Origin: an uncultured Clostridia bacterium
GTDB taxonomy: Bacteria > Bacillota > Clostridia > Christensenellales > Aristaeellaceae
Direction: 5' to 3'
NCBI GenBank assembly: GCA_937894675.1
Contig: CALCQO010000047.1
Span: 62,001-126,000, forward strand
Length of the DNA: 64,000 nt
Positions within the stretch are counted from its first letter, which is position 1; each line of letters opens with the position of its first letter. The notes beneath the pieces are model-generated. The model had not been told where the DNA came from. It ran no database searches and saw only the letters and a list, made by a program, of their open reading frames with translations. Shown piece by piece: positions 39,900-48,533 of this stretch. The position numbers and the translations under genes are program-made.

Positions 39900-41348
39900 A
39901 TGTTTCAACGCGATGATCAATGCCGCATATTCGGCGTGACAACCATAGAAAACCTGTTTCTCACCGAGTACCTTCCTGGTGCGGAAGGTGATTTTGTCAA
40001 GGTGTATTTAAGCTGTCTGTTTCACAGTCAGCTGCAGGATGATGGTTTCGGCGTCAAAGAAATGGCGGTAGAACTCAGCATGGACGAAGGCCGGGTTGAA
40101 GCCGCCCTGCGCTATTGGGAGAGGCGCCGTTTGCTGACGCGTTTCAGCGATAACCCGCCCCGCTACCGCTTGCATCATTTGGGGCAGCGCATGCTGACCG
40201 GGCAGGACGGTGTGGGCGGAGACCGCGCCTATATCGCATTTTCTGAAGCGGTATACGCTTTATTTTCCGAGCGCCGCAAAATCCGCCCCAACGAAATCGC
40301 CAGCGCTTACGAATGGGTGCAGGATCTTGGCATTCCGCAGAGCATCGTGTTAATGCTGCTCAGCCACTGCATCGCTACCCGGGGTATTGGTTTCACCTTC
40401 AAACATGCCGAAAAAATTGCGGTTTCGCTAAAAGAGGAGGGAATCACCACGGAAGAGGAAGCTGAAGCGTTTTTCAACCGCACCAAGCAGGTGCGGGATG
40501 GCGCCACCGCAGTGATGCGCCGTTTTGGTTTACGCCGCTCCCCTACCGAGGATGAACTGAACCTGTATCAAAATTGGATCGAAACACTTGGCTTTTCCCC
40601 CGCCGATATTCTGGACGCGTGCGCTGAAACCGTTAAAGCCAGCAACCCCACCTTCGCGTATCTCAACGGGATTCTGGAAGGACTGCACCAAAGACGGGGC
40701 AAAACCAGTGTAAAAACACAGCTGCAAAACGAAAGCAACCTGCTAGACGCCACCAAGGAAGTCTTATCTTCTCTTGGGCTGCGGATAAATCCCGTGGCGG
40801 TCCAGCAGGCGTACCAATCATTAAACACAAAATTTTCTCACGGCATGATTCTGCTTGCCGCGAAGACGGTCCGCCAGAAAAACGGAAAGTTTGAGGATTT
40901 GCATGCCATTCTATCTTCCTGGCAGCAAATGGGGCTAACCGATGAAACCCTTGCGGCGAAGCATTTGGCGAAACGCGAAGCGCTGCTGCCGACAGCCAAG
41001 CGCATTTTGGACGCCTGCGGTCAGGAAGGCAGCCCGAGCGAGCGGGATTTGGCCGCCATGGAGACATGGCTGCAGCATCATAGCGCGGATTTGATTGAGC
41101 TGGCAGCCGCCCAGGCACGAAACGCCAAGCAGAAAATACCCTACATTGATAAAGTGCTTACCGCCTGGAAACAGAAAGGAATTACTACTGTGGACAAGGC
41201 GCAGGCTGAAAACCCAGCCGGCAGCGCAGCCAGACCCTCACGGGAAGTCGGCGCGCACCGCTACGGCCAGCGGGAGTATACAGAGGAGCAGCTGGAAGTA
41301 GGGACTGATGATTTGATTCAGGAGGCGAGAAATAACCGTGCAACGTGA
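39900..41348 (+). CDS. DnaD/DnaB_2-repeat replication protein
   Basis: Primosome-type protein of 482 residues. A winged-helix-like N-terminus (about 15-100) is followed by four consecutive DnaB_2-like repeats (about 127-186, 205-265, 284-347, 363-428). Each ends in a hydrophobic helix with a motif like ILxxWxxxGIT. A charged C-terminal tail follows. DnaD proteins of Bacillus have one such domain. Directly followed by a helicase-loader gene with 11-base overlap, so it probably helps load the replicative helicase. ATG follows AAAGGA. Confidence 0.9.
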   Translation: MFQRDDQCRIFGVTTIENLFLTEYLPGAEGDFVKVYLSCLFHSQLQDDGFGVKEMAVELSMDEGRVEAALRYWERRRLLTRFSDNPPRYRLHHLGQRMLTGQDGVGGDRAYIAFSEAVYALFSERRKIRPNEIASAYEWVQDLGIPQSIVLMLLSHCIATRGIGFTFKHAEKIAVSLKEEGITTEEEAEAFFNRTKQVRDGATAVMRRFGLRRSPTEDELNLYQNWIETLGFSPADILDACAETVKASNPTFAYLNGILEGLHQRRGKTSVKTQLQNESNLLDATKEVLSSLGLRINPVAVQQAYQSLNTKFSHGMILLAAKTVRQKNGKFEDLHAILSSWQQMGLTDETLAAKHLAKREALLPTAKRILDACGQEGSPSERDLAAMETWLQHHSADLIELAAAQARNAKQKIPYIDKVLTAWKQKGITTVDKAQAENPAGSAARPSREVGAHRYGQREYTEEQLEVGTDDLIQEARNNRAT

Positions 41349-42306
41349 CAGTTTGCTGCAAGCACTGCAGGAATGCCGCGCGCGGCAGCCTCTGAACCGT
41401 CAGCAGGAACTGGCCAATGAGCGCCAGGCAGTGGAAAAATGCCCTGAAATCGGTACCTTGCTTGAACAAAGGAAAAACGCGATTCTGCAGGGGCTGCAAA
41501 GCGCGATTCATGGCATCGAAATAACCAGTTTACCTGATGAAACCCTTAGACGCAGCCAGCGAATCCAGACGCTGCTGGCACAACACGGTTTCCCTTCTGA
41601 TTTTCTTGACCCGGTATACACCTGCGTACTATGCAAGGATACAGGATACACAGGCGAGCATCGAAAAGAATTCTGCAGCTGTGTCCTCAGACGCAGCCAG
41701 GAAATGATCAGCGAACAATTTGCCATGGCAGACACTGACGAGTCATTTGAGACCTTTGATGATTCTGTGTTTTCAGACGAAAGCATGCCCGGATTGGATA
41801 TTTCCCAGCGGGAGTATGCCCAGGTTCTGCGCGGCAGGTGCGAGCAATACGCGAACCAGCTGCCCGACAGCAAGCCAAAGAATCTATTATTTTACGGCAG
41901 AAGCGGGCTGGGGAAAACCTTTCTTTTGCGAGCCATCGCTAAAAAAGCGCAGCAGCAGGGGGTCGCGGCGCTGAGTGTCACCGCCAATACATTGCTGAAC
42001 GCTATGCGTAAAGCGTACTTCTCACATGAAGAAGATGGTATGCGCATGTTTTATGAAACGCAACTGCTACTTATCGACGACCTGGGTACGGAACCCATGT
42101 GGGAAAACATTACGGTGGAGCAGTTGTTCGCGCTGATTGATGCCCGTTTCACTAGCAGGCTGAACACTGTGATCAGCACAAACCTGTCGCTTTCAGAACT
42201 GCAGGCCAGGTATACCGAACGCATAACCTCCAGGCTGACAGATGTTCGGGTATGCCAGCCCCTGCGGTTTCTGGGGAATGATATCAGAAAGAGGAGAGAG
42301 ACATGA
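41338..42306 (+). CDS. dnaI: DnaI/DnaC-like helicase loader ATPase
   Basis: AAA+ loader for the replicative helicase, 322 residues. An N-terminal region carries a Cys cluster (CVLCKDTGYTG and FCSCV), a probable zinc site as in DnaI. The AAA+ core has Walker A GRSGLGKTFLLRAI, Walker B LLLIDDLGTEP and sensor-1 VISTNLS, with SRLTDVRVCQPLRF near the end. The start is GTG behind AGGAGG. It overlaps the DnaD-repeat gene and the next gene (ATGA). Confidence 0.94.
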   Translation: MQRDSLLQALQECRARQPLNRQQELANERQAVEKCPEIGTLLEQRKNAILQGLQSAIHGIEITSLPDETLRRSQRIQTLLAQHGFPSDFLDPVYTCVLCKDTGYTGEHRKEFCSCVLRRSQEMISEQFAMADTDESFETFDDSVFSDESMPGLDISQREYAQVLRGRCEQYANQLPDSKPKNLLFYGRSGLGKTFLLRAIAKKAQQQGVAALSVTANTLLNAMRKAYFSHEEDGMRMFYETQLLLIDDLGTEPMWENITVEQLFALIDARFTSRLNTVISTNLSLSELQARYTERITSRLTDVRVCQPLRFLGNDIRKRRET

Positions 42307-42611
42307 TTCAGCATTTGGTACTTTTCAAACTCAAGGATGAGGCACAGGGTCATTCGAAAAAGGAAAACATTGAAAAAGCACGGGAAATCGCCAGCCGCTT
42401 TACCTCTGAGATTTCCACGTGCCGCAGCGCGTGTATTGTGGAGAATATGCCAGGAACACCGGAGAGCAATGAGGATATCATGCTCATCTGCACCTTCGAC
42501 GATTTGGCGGGACTTCGGTATTACAAAGACCACCCCACCCATGTGGAGTTCGGCAACTTCATCACTTCGGTGCGGGAAAAGCGCACCTGCATCGACTACG
42601 AAGCGGAGTAA
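42303..42611 (+). CDS. Dabb-family stress-responsive alpha/beta barrel protein
   Basis: The 102 residues begin MIQHLVLFKLKDEA and end with LAGLRYYKDHPTHVEFGNFI, the standard Dabb (ferredoxin-like dimeric barrel) pattern with the conserved YxxHPxH motif. Function is unknown in most bacteria. Last gene of the dnaE operon, coupled by ATGA to the loader gene and followed by a terminator. Confidence 0.92.
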   Translation: MIQHLVLFKLKDEAQGHSKKENIEKAREIASRFTSEISTCRSACIVENMPGTPESNEDIMLICTFDDLAGLRYYKDHPTHVEFGNFITSVREKRTCIDYEAE

Positions 42612-42627
42612 TCCTTATTAAAGAATC

Positions 42628-42656
42628 AGCCCCGGCAAGTATTTGCCGGGGCTTTC
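42628..42656. terminator. Terminator of the dnaE operon, possibly shared
   Basis: AGCCCCGGCAA, loop GTAT, TTGCCGGGGCT, then TTCGTGTTT on the plus strand. It lies between convergent genes, so it may also end the P-type ATPase transcript. Confidence 0.88.
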
Positions 42657-42660
42657 GTGT

Positions 42661-45294
42661 TTAGTGTTTTCCGTATTTCCTCTGGAAGAACTTGACAATT
42701 TCCACGATGGGAATCACCAATACTGCAAGCCCCATGGAGACAGCGTATTCCACCAGGCTGATGCTCTCAAACCCAAAGGCGTTGCTCAGGAAGGGAACGA
42801 AGATGACAGCGGCCGTCAGCAGCATGGACAGCAGCATCGCTCCATAAAGATACTTGTTGTGGGTTTTCAGGGAGAAGACGCTGCCCCGCTGGGAACGCAT
42901 ATTGAAGGAATGGAATACTTCCGCCATGCTCATTGTCAGGAATGCCATGGTCATACCGTCGGCGGAGTTGACAAACTCCCAGGTTCCAGCTTCCATGTAG
43001 TGACCGATATAGTAGGCCGTCAAAGTCAAGATGGCCACCATGACGCCCTGATAGATGGCGTCCACGCCCAGGCCGCCGGCAAAGATGCCCTCGCCCTTTT
43101 GCCTGGGGGGACGGTTCATTACATTCTTGTCCGGCGGCTCCATGCCCAGAGCTAAGGCCGGGAAAGTATCGGTAATCAGGTTAATCCACAAAAGATGCGC
43201 GGGTTTGAGGATAATAAACCCAATCATGGTCGCCACAAAGATGGAAATTACTTCGCTCAGATTGGAGGACAGCAGGAACTGTATGGCTTTGCGGATATTG
43301 TCATAAATCCGTCGGCCTTCCTCCACAGCCGATACAATGGTAGCGAAGTTGTCGTCCGCCAGCACCATGTCAGCGACATTCTTGGTAACATCAGTGCCAG
43401 TGATGCCCATGCCTACGCCGATGTCCGCCCGCTTGATGGAGGGAGCGTCATTCACGCCGTCGCCCGTCATAGCTGTGACCCGGCCGTCGCCCTGCCAGGC
43501 GGAAACAATACGTACCTTGTGCTCGGGCTGCACCCGGGCGTACACGGAATACTGCTCAATGGTTTTCGCGAGCTGCTCATCGCTGATGTCATCCAGTTGG
43601 GCACCGGTAATCGCCTCATCCGAGGAGGTAATCATTCCCAATTGCTTGGCGATAGCGGCGGCGGTATCCTTATGGTCGCCTGTAATCATGATGGGCCGGA
43701 TGCCGGCGCTCTTGCATTCCTCAATGGCGGGCAGCACTTCGGGGCGAACCGGATCCAGCATGCCAACCAAGCCAATATAGGTTAAATTCTTTTCCAGGTT
43801 GTCCGGGGACAAATCCTCGGGCATGGCATCCCATTTGCGGTACGCGCCGCACAGAACACGCAGCGCCTCCTCCGCCATGGCTTTGTTGCTGTCTTCAATC
43901 TGCTTACGCTTCTCATCGGTCATCGGCTTAACGCTTTGTCCATCCCAGAAATGGGTGCAGCGCTTGAGCAATACATCCGGCGCTCCCTTTGTGTACTGAT
44001 AAATCTCGTCGTTTTCTTTGCATAGGGTGGACATCATCTTACGCATGGAGTCAAAAGGCGCTTCGCCAACCCGGGGGCTTTCAGCTTTCAGCTCGTCCTT
44101 GGGCATGCCCAGTTTAGCTGCATAGGCAACCAACGCGTTTTCGGTCGGTTCACCAACGGCGACACCGTCTTCCCATTCAGAGTCGCTGCACAGGGCAAGG
44201 GCCTTGGCAAGGAAGCGCTCGTCCTCGCCGGCATGCTCCACAACCGTCATTTTATTCTGGGTCAGCGTACCCGTTTTATCCGAGCAAATGATCTGGGTGG
44301 AACCAAGGGTTTCCACAGCGGTCAATCTGCGGATTACCGCGTTGCGCTTGGACATGTTGGTGACACCAATGGAAAGCACAATCGTTACCACCGTAGCCAG
44401 ACCTTCCGGAATGGCGGCAACCGCGAGGCTGACGGCGATTAAAAAGGTATCCAGCACGGTATCCAGTTCGAAGCTGCCGCTCCTGACCAGACTGAAGATG
44501 AAAATAAACACACAGATGCCCAGCACCATGTAGGTCAGGGTTTTGCTGAGCTGATTCAGTTTAATTTGCAGCGGGGTTTCCTGCTCGATGGTCTTGGTGA
44601 TGGCATCGGCTATTTTACCCATTTCCGTGTCCATGCCGGTAGCAACCACCACCGCGGTGCCGCGGCCGTACACAATGGTAGACCCCATGTATACCATGTT
44701 TTTCCGGTCGCCCAGCGGCACATCCTTAGCGCCATCCCCAATCTGCAGTGCGTCAGCCACCTTATACACGGGCAAGGATTCCCCCGTCAGCGCCGCTTCT
44801 TCGCTTTGCAGGGAAGCCTGCTCGATAATCCGGCAGTCGGCAGGCACAGCGGCGCCGGCTTCCAGCAGCACAATGTCGCCCACCACCAGGTCTTCTGATT
44901 TTACCTGGGCGGAGCGGCCGTCCCGCAATACATGGGTGGTCGCTGCGGACATTTCCTGCAATGCCTCAATGGCCTTCTCTGCCTTGCTTTCCTGATACAC
45001 ACCCAGCACGGCATTGAGCATGACAACAATCATGATAATGATGGCATCCGTGGGTGTTTCCTTTTCAATCACAGCGGTCACAGCGGAAATGGCCGCCGCC
45101 ACCATCAGGATAATCAGCATCGGATCCTTCAGTTCATTTAAGAACCGCTGGAAATTGCTGATTTTCTCGGCTTCTTTCAGTTTATTCTTTCCGTTCTTCT
45201 GAAGCCTGTCCGCGGCTTCCTGGCTGCTCAGGCCATTGGCGGTGGTGCCAAGCTGCTGCAGCGTGTCATCCACAGGTGTCAGGTACGCTTTCAT
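42661..45294 (-). CDS. Ca2+/Mn2+-type P-type ATPase (PacL/YoaB-like)
   Basis: P2A-type cation pump of 877 residues with about ten membrane segments. It shows the actuator motif ALTGESLPV, phosphorylation site ICSDKTGTLTQN, the hinge MTGDGVNDAPSIKRADIG, and metal-site motifs AAIPEGLATVV in M4 and NLITDTFPALALGMEP in M6, as in SERCA/PMR1-type calcium-manganese pumps. ATG at 45294 is preferred, with GAGG 6 bases upstream; a start four codons earlier is possible. The yybP-ykoY riboswitch upstream points to Mn2+ export as a main role, as proposed for Lactococcus YoaB. Confidence 0.95.
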   Translation of the reverse strand: MKAYLTPVDDTLQQLGTTANGLSSQEAADRLQKNGKNKLKEAEKISNFQRFLNELKDPMLIILMVAAAISAVTAVIEKETPTDAIIIMIVVMLNAVLGVYQESKAEKAIEALQEMSAATTHVLRDGRSAQVKSEDLVVGDIVLLEAGAAVPADCRIIEQASLQSEEAALTGESLPVYKVADALQIGDGAKDVPLGDRKNMVYMGSTIVYGRGTAVVVATGMDTEMGKIADAITKTIEQETPLQIKLNQLSKTLTYMVLGICVFIFIFSLVRSGSFELDTVLDTFLIAVSLAVAAIPEGLATVVTIVLSIGVTNMSKRNAVIRRLTAVETLGSTQIICSDKTGTLTQNKMTVVEHAGEDERFLAKALALCSDSEWEDGVAVGEPTENALVAYAAKLGMPKDELKAESPRVGEAPFDSMRKMMSTLCKENDEIYQYTKGAPDVLLKRCTHFWDGQSVKPMTDEKRKQIEDSNKAMAEEALRVLCGAYRKWDAMPEDLSPDNLEKNLTYIGLVGMLDPVRPEVLPAIEECKSAGIRPIMITGDHKDTAAAIAKQLGMITSSDEAITGAQLDDISDEQLAKTIEQYSVYARVQPEHKVRIVSAWQGDGRVTAMTGDGVNDAPSIKRADIGVGMGITGTDVTKNVADMVLADDNFATIVSAVEEGRRIYDNIRKAIQFLLSSNLSEVISIFVATMIGFIILKPAHLLWINLITDTFPALALGMEPPDKNVMNRPPRQKGEGIFAGGLGVDAIYQGVMVAILTLTAYYIGHYMEAGTWEFVNSADGMTMAFLTMSMAEVFHSFNMRSQRGSVFSLKTHNKYLYGAMLLSMLLTAAVIFVPFLSNAFGFESISLVEYAVSMGLAVLVIPIVEIVKFFQRKYGKH

Positions 45295-45313
45295 CTCTGC
45301 CCTCATCTTTCAT

Positions 45314-45343
45314 AAAAAAACCCATGCACAGAAACTGCACATG
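45314..45343 (-). terminator. Riboswitch-controlled terminator before the P-type ATPase
   Basis: On the minus strand: CATGTGCA, loop GTTTC, TGTGCATG, GG, then seven T. The 5' arm overlaps the 3' strand of riboswitch helix P1 (45340-45345), so the two structures exclude each other. Confidence 0.9.
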
Positions 45344-45423
45344 AGTCTCGTTCTTACAGAAATGCCAAGGCTCGCGCCCGTGTTGTTGACATTTCTACGC
45401 ACAGCGTGAACTACTCCCTCATA
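45340..45423 (-). promoter_or_regulatory. yybP-ykoY manganese riboswitch
   Basis: Read on the minus strand, the leader shows the conserved pieces in order: TATGAGGGAGTAG (loop L1 motif GGGAGTAG), ATGTCAACA, TTGGCATTTCT and AACGAGACTCATG. These match the E. coli mntP and B. subtilis yybP/ykoY elements. P1 forms from TATGAG (45418-45423) and CTCATG (45340-45345). With P1 formed the terminator at 45314-45343 cannot fold, so Mn2+ should switch transcription on. Confidence 0.94.
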
Positions 45424-45434
45424 AGGGTAGATAA

Positions 45435-45463
45435 AGTTTATCACCGCGCTATGTAAAAGTCAA
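45435..45463 (-). promoter_or_regulatory. Promoter of the P-type ATPase riboswitch transcript
   Basis: On the minus strand: TTGACT (45458-45463), 17-nt spacer ending TGA, TAAACT (45435-45440). The predicted start is only a few bases before the aptamer. Confidence 0.8.
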
Positions 45464-45479
45464 CGCCATTCCCCCCACC

Positions 45480-45508
45480 TTGTAACAGATTTAGCGATTT
45501 GGTATACT
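45480..45508 (+). promoter_or_regulatory. Putative promoter of the MrfA-like helicase gene
   Basis: TTGTAA (45480-45485), 17-nt spacer, TATACT (45503-45508). It diverges from the P-type ATPase promoter 16 bases away. Confidence 0.65.
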
Positions 45509-45538
45509 TACTGTACCTAATAATGGAGGACGTTTTTT

Positions 45539-47803
45539 TTGAATCTGAAACAGATGGTGGACAGCCTGAAAACAGACGCGCAGTTCATGGATGGGGTTAC
45601 CTCCTGGCACACCGACGCGCCAAGACCGGCTACTTACGCACCCTATCCCGAATGGGTCGATCAGCGGATACGTGATGTGCTTGCCCAGCGGGGCGTCCGC
45701 CAATTGTATACCCACCAGGCGGAAAGCATAGAGTATGTCCATCAAAAGCAGGATGTGGTGGTTGTTACCCCTACCGCCTCGGGCAAAACCATGTGCTACA
45801 ACATACCCATCCTCAGCGAGATATTGCGAAACCCGGACGCCCGCGCGCTGTACCTGTTTCCCACTAAGAGTCTTTCCGCGGATCAGGTGTCTGAATTGTA
45901 CGAAATTGTCTCCCAGCTTGGGGAAGATATTAAAACATATACCTACGATGGGGATACCCCCGCTTCAGCGCGCCGCGCCATCCGGCAGGCAGGCCATGTC
46001 GTGGTAACCAACCCGGACATGCTGCATTCCGGCATACTGCCTCACCATACCAAATGGGTGAAACTGTTTGAAAATCTGAAATATATTGTGATTGATGAGA
46101 TTCATACCTACCGAGGTATTTTCGGCAGCAACCTGGCCAATGTGCTGCGCCGTCTGATGCGTCTTTGCCACTTTTACGGCAGTGATCCCCAGTTTATCCT
46201 TTGCTCAGCGACCATCCAAAACCCAGGCGAGCTGGCTCAACTGCTTATCGGGCGGGAGGTAAAAGTTGTTGACCGTAACGGAGCGCCGCTTGGCGAAAGG
46301 CATGTTGTGTTCTATAACCCGCCTGTAGTCAACGCCCAATTGGGGATTCGCAAAAGTGCGCTCCATGAGACAAGGGCAATTGCCGGAAAGTTTTTAAAGA
46401 ATAAGATTCCCTCCATCATTTTCGCGAAAAGCCGGGTGCAGGTGGAGGTGCTGACCAAATCCCTCAAAGATATGGCCCGTGATCCGCTGGGCAATTCCCC
46501 CAGGGTGCATGGATATAGAGGCGGATACCTGCCCAACGAACGGCGCGCCATCGAGCGAGGTCTGCGCGCTGGTCAGGTGGACGCTGTCATCTCCACCAAC
46601 GCGCTGGAACTGGGGGTGGATATCGGCTCATTGGACGTCTGCATCCTATGCGGCTACCCCGGCACCATTGCCAGTACATGGCAGCAGGCCGGCCGGGCAG
46701 GCAGGCGGCAGGGTACATCCCTGATTATCATGGTTGCCTCCAGCGCCGCCATTGATCAATACATCATCACCCATCCGGAATACTTTTTCAGCCAGTCTCC
46801 GGAGAATGCCCTGCTCAATCCAAACAACCTGTATATCCTGCTGAGTCATTTCAAATGCGCGGCCTATGAACTGCCCTTTAAAGATGATGAAACCTTCGGC
46901 AACGCGCCGGGCACTGACCAGTTCCTTCATTACCTGCAGGAAGCGCAGATTCTGCGCCATGTGGGTGATACCTGGCACTGGGCGACGGAGGATTTTCCCG
47001 CGAGCGAAATCAGCCTGCGCACAGCCATGACGGAAAACTTCCTGATTATGGACACGACAGACCCAGCCCATGTGCGGGTGATAGGCGAAATGGACCGCTT
47101 TACCGTTCCCATGCTGCTGCACGAAAACGCCATCTATATGCATGAAGGCACACAATACCAGGTAGACTCGCTGGACTTTGACAATTGCAGGGCATTCATC
47201 CGGCGCGTCGATGTGGACTATTATACCGACACGGATTTGAATGTGTCGCTGAGCCTGCTGGATGTTGAGCAGCAGGAAGGCAAGGCCGGACAAGGCGAGG
47301 TAAAAGTAACCGCCCTGGTGAAGATTTTCAAAAAGATGAAACTGGATACCGGGGAAAGCCTGGGCTACGGCCCCGTGCGTCTGCCTGAGACTGATATGCA
47401 CACCACCGCCATGTGGTGGACACTGGAACAGGAAACAAGCGAGCGTTATGAAAAGGATACGCTGCAAAACGGCATGCTGGCCATCAGCAATGTGCTGCGC
47501 ATTGTTGCCCCCCTGTACCTCATGTGCTCCCCCCGGGACCTTGCTGTCAGCTATCAGGTAAAATCCCCTTTTACGGACAAACCCACCCTGATTCTGTACG
47601 ACAATTGCCCGGGCGGTGTAGGCCTGTCAGAAAAGGCTTTCCATATGCGGGATACCTTGCTGCAGCACGCGGATATGCTGATACGCGCGTGCGGGTGTGA
47701 GAATGGATGCCCCTCCTGTGTAGGTCCCGTCGGTGAAATCGGCCGGGATGGCAAGGCAACCGCGCTTAGCCTGCTGTCCGCGCTGCGGGAGGAGAGAAGC
47801 TAA
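45539..47803 (+). CDS. mrfA: DEAD/DEAH-box helicase, MrfA/YprA-like with MZB domain
   Basis: SF2 helicase of 754 residues. Motifs: Q-region YTHQAESIEYV, Walker A TPTASGKTMCYN, DEIH box VIDEIHTYRG, CSATIQNP, and helicase-C motifs STNALELGVDIGSLD and QQAGRAGRRQG. The C-terminal MZB (DUF1998) domain ends with a Cys4 zinc cluster, CGCENGCPSC. B. subtilis MrfA repairs mitomycin adducts, so DNA repair is the likely role. The start is TTG with GGAGG about 9 bases before it. It is followed one base later by the SPOUT methyltransferase gene. Confidence 0.93.
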   Translation: MNLKQMVDSLKTDAQFMDGVTSWHTDAPRPATYAPYPEWVDQRIRDVLAQRGVRQLYTHQAESIEYVHQKQDVVVVTPTASGKTMCYNIPILSEILRNPDARALYLFPTKSLSADQVSELYEIVSQLGEDIKTYTYDGDTPASARRAIRQAGHVVVTNPDMLHSGILPHHTKWVKLFENLKYIVIDEIHTYRGIFGSNLANVLRRLMRLCHFYGSDPQFILCSATIQNPGELAQLLIGREVKVVDRNGAPLGERHVVFYNPPVVNAQLGIRKSALHETRAIAGKFLKNKIPSIIFAKSRVQVEVLTKSLKDMARDPLGNSPRVHGYRGGYLPNERRAIERGLRAGQVDAVISTNALELGVDIGSLDVCILCGYPGTIASTWQQAGRAGRRQGTSLIIMVASSAAIDQYIITHPEYFFSQSPENALLNPNNLYILLSHFKCAAYELPFKDDETFGNAPGTDQFLHYLQEAQILRHVGDTWHWATEDFPASEISLRTAMTENFLIMDTTDPAHVRVIGEMDRFTVPMLLHENAIYMHEGTQYQVDSLDFDNCRAFIRRVDVDYYTDTDLNVSLSLLDVEQQEGKAGQGEVKVTALVKIFKKMKLDTGESLGYGPVRLPETDMHTTAMWWTLEQETSERYEKDTLQNGMLAISNVLRIVAPLYLMCSPRDLAVSYQVKSPFTDKPTLILYDNCPGGVGLSEKAFHMRDTLLQHADMLIRACGCENGCPSCVGPVGEIGRDGKATALSLLSALREERS

Positions 47804-47804
47804 C

Positions 47805-48533
47805 ATGCCGCCGCTGCAAGCCTATCATCGAAATTTGGATTATACCTACGCGCCCGGTCTGTTTCCCACCCTGGAGGCCCTTACAAAACAATCCCATCTT
47901 GTCCGCAGGGTGCTGATTTCCTCTTCTATAAATAACAGCGAGGGTCTAAGGCAAATCCAAAAACTATGTGAAGAGAACCGAATCCGCATGGAAACCGCGG
48001 ATAAAATGCTGGGCAAAATATCCGGGAAAGAAAACTGCTTCGCGGCCGCGGTTGTCAGCAAACATAGCCAGCCATTGTATGGAAACACAAGGCATCTAGT
48101 TCTTCACCAGCCGTCAGATAAAGGCAACATGGGCACCATTCTGCGCTCCGCTTTGGGCTTTTCCTTTCAGGATATCGCCATTGTTACCCCCAGCGCTGAT
48201 GTGTATGACCCCCATGTAATCCGCGCATGCATGGGCGCCATGTTCTCCTTGCGCATACAGGAATTTGACAGTTTCGAGCAGTACCATAAGGCATTCCCCG
48301 GCCACCATCTATATCCTTTCATGCTGGACGGTTCTGTTCCTCTGGCGGAAGCTGTCAATTCGGTCCTTCATCCCCATAGTTTGATCATGGGCAATGAAGG
48401 CGCCGGTCTGCCAGCTGATTTCAAAGAAAAAGGCACCCCTGTTCGAATCCCGCACAGTGATGCCATTGACTCCCTCAACCTGGCAGTGGCTGCCTCCATT
48501 GGTATGTACGCCTTTTCCCAAGCAGAGAAATAG
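47805..48533 (+). CDS. RNA 2'-O-methyltransferase, TrmH/SpoU family
   Basis: SPOUT methyltransferase of 242 residues. The three knot motifs are clear: KGNMGTILRSALGF (motif 1), LIMGNEGAGLP (motif 2) and DAIDSLNLAVAASI (motif 3). The N-terminal part (about 1-95) differs from the standard substrate-binding domain. ATG at 47805 follows a GGAGAG site just past the helicase stop; a longer frame from 47733 would run inside the helicase gene. The modified RNA (tRNA or 23S rRNA) is not identifiable. Confidence 0.93.
   Translation: MPPLQAYHRNLDYTYAPGLFPTLEALTKQSHLVRRVLISSSINNSEGLRQIQKLCEENRIRMETADKMLGKISGKENCFAAAVVSKHSQPLYGNTRHLVLHQPSDKGNMGTILRSALGFSFQDIAIVTPSADVYDPHVIRACMGAMFSLRIQEFDSFEQYHKAFPGHHLYPFMLDGSVPLAEAVNSVLHPHSLIMGNEGAGLPADFKEKGTPVRIPHSDAIDSLNLAVAASIGMYAFSQAEK

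Noticed and set aside
46646..47467. 273-codon minus-strand frame inside the MrfA-like helicase
   Set aside because: Shadow frame; the plus strand has all helicase motifs.
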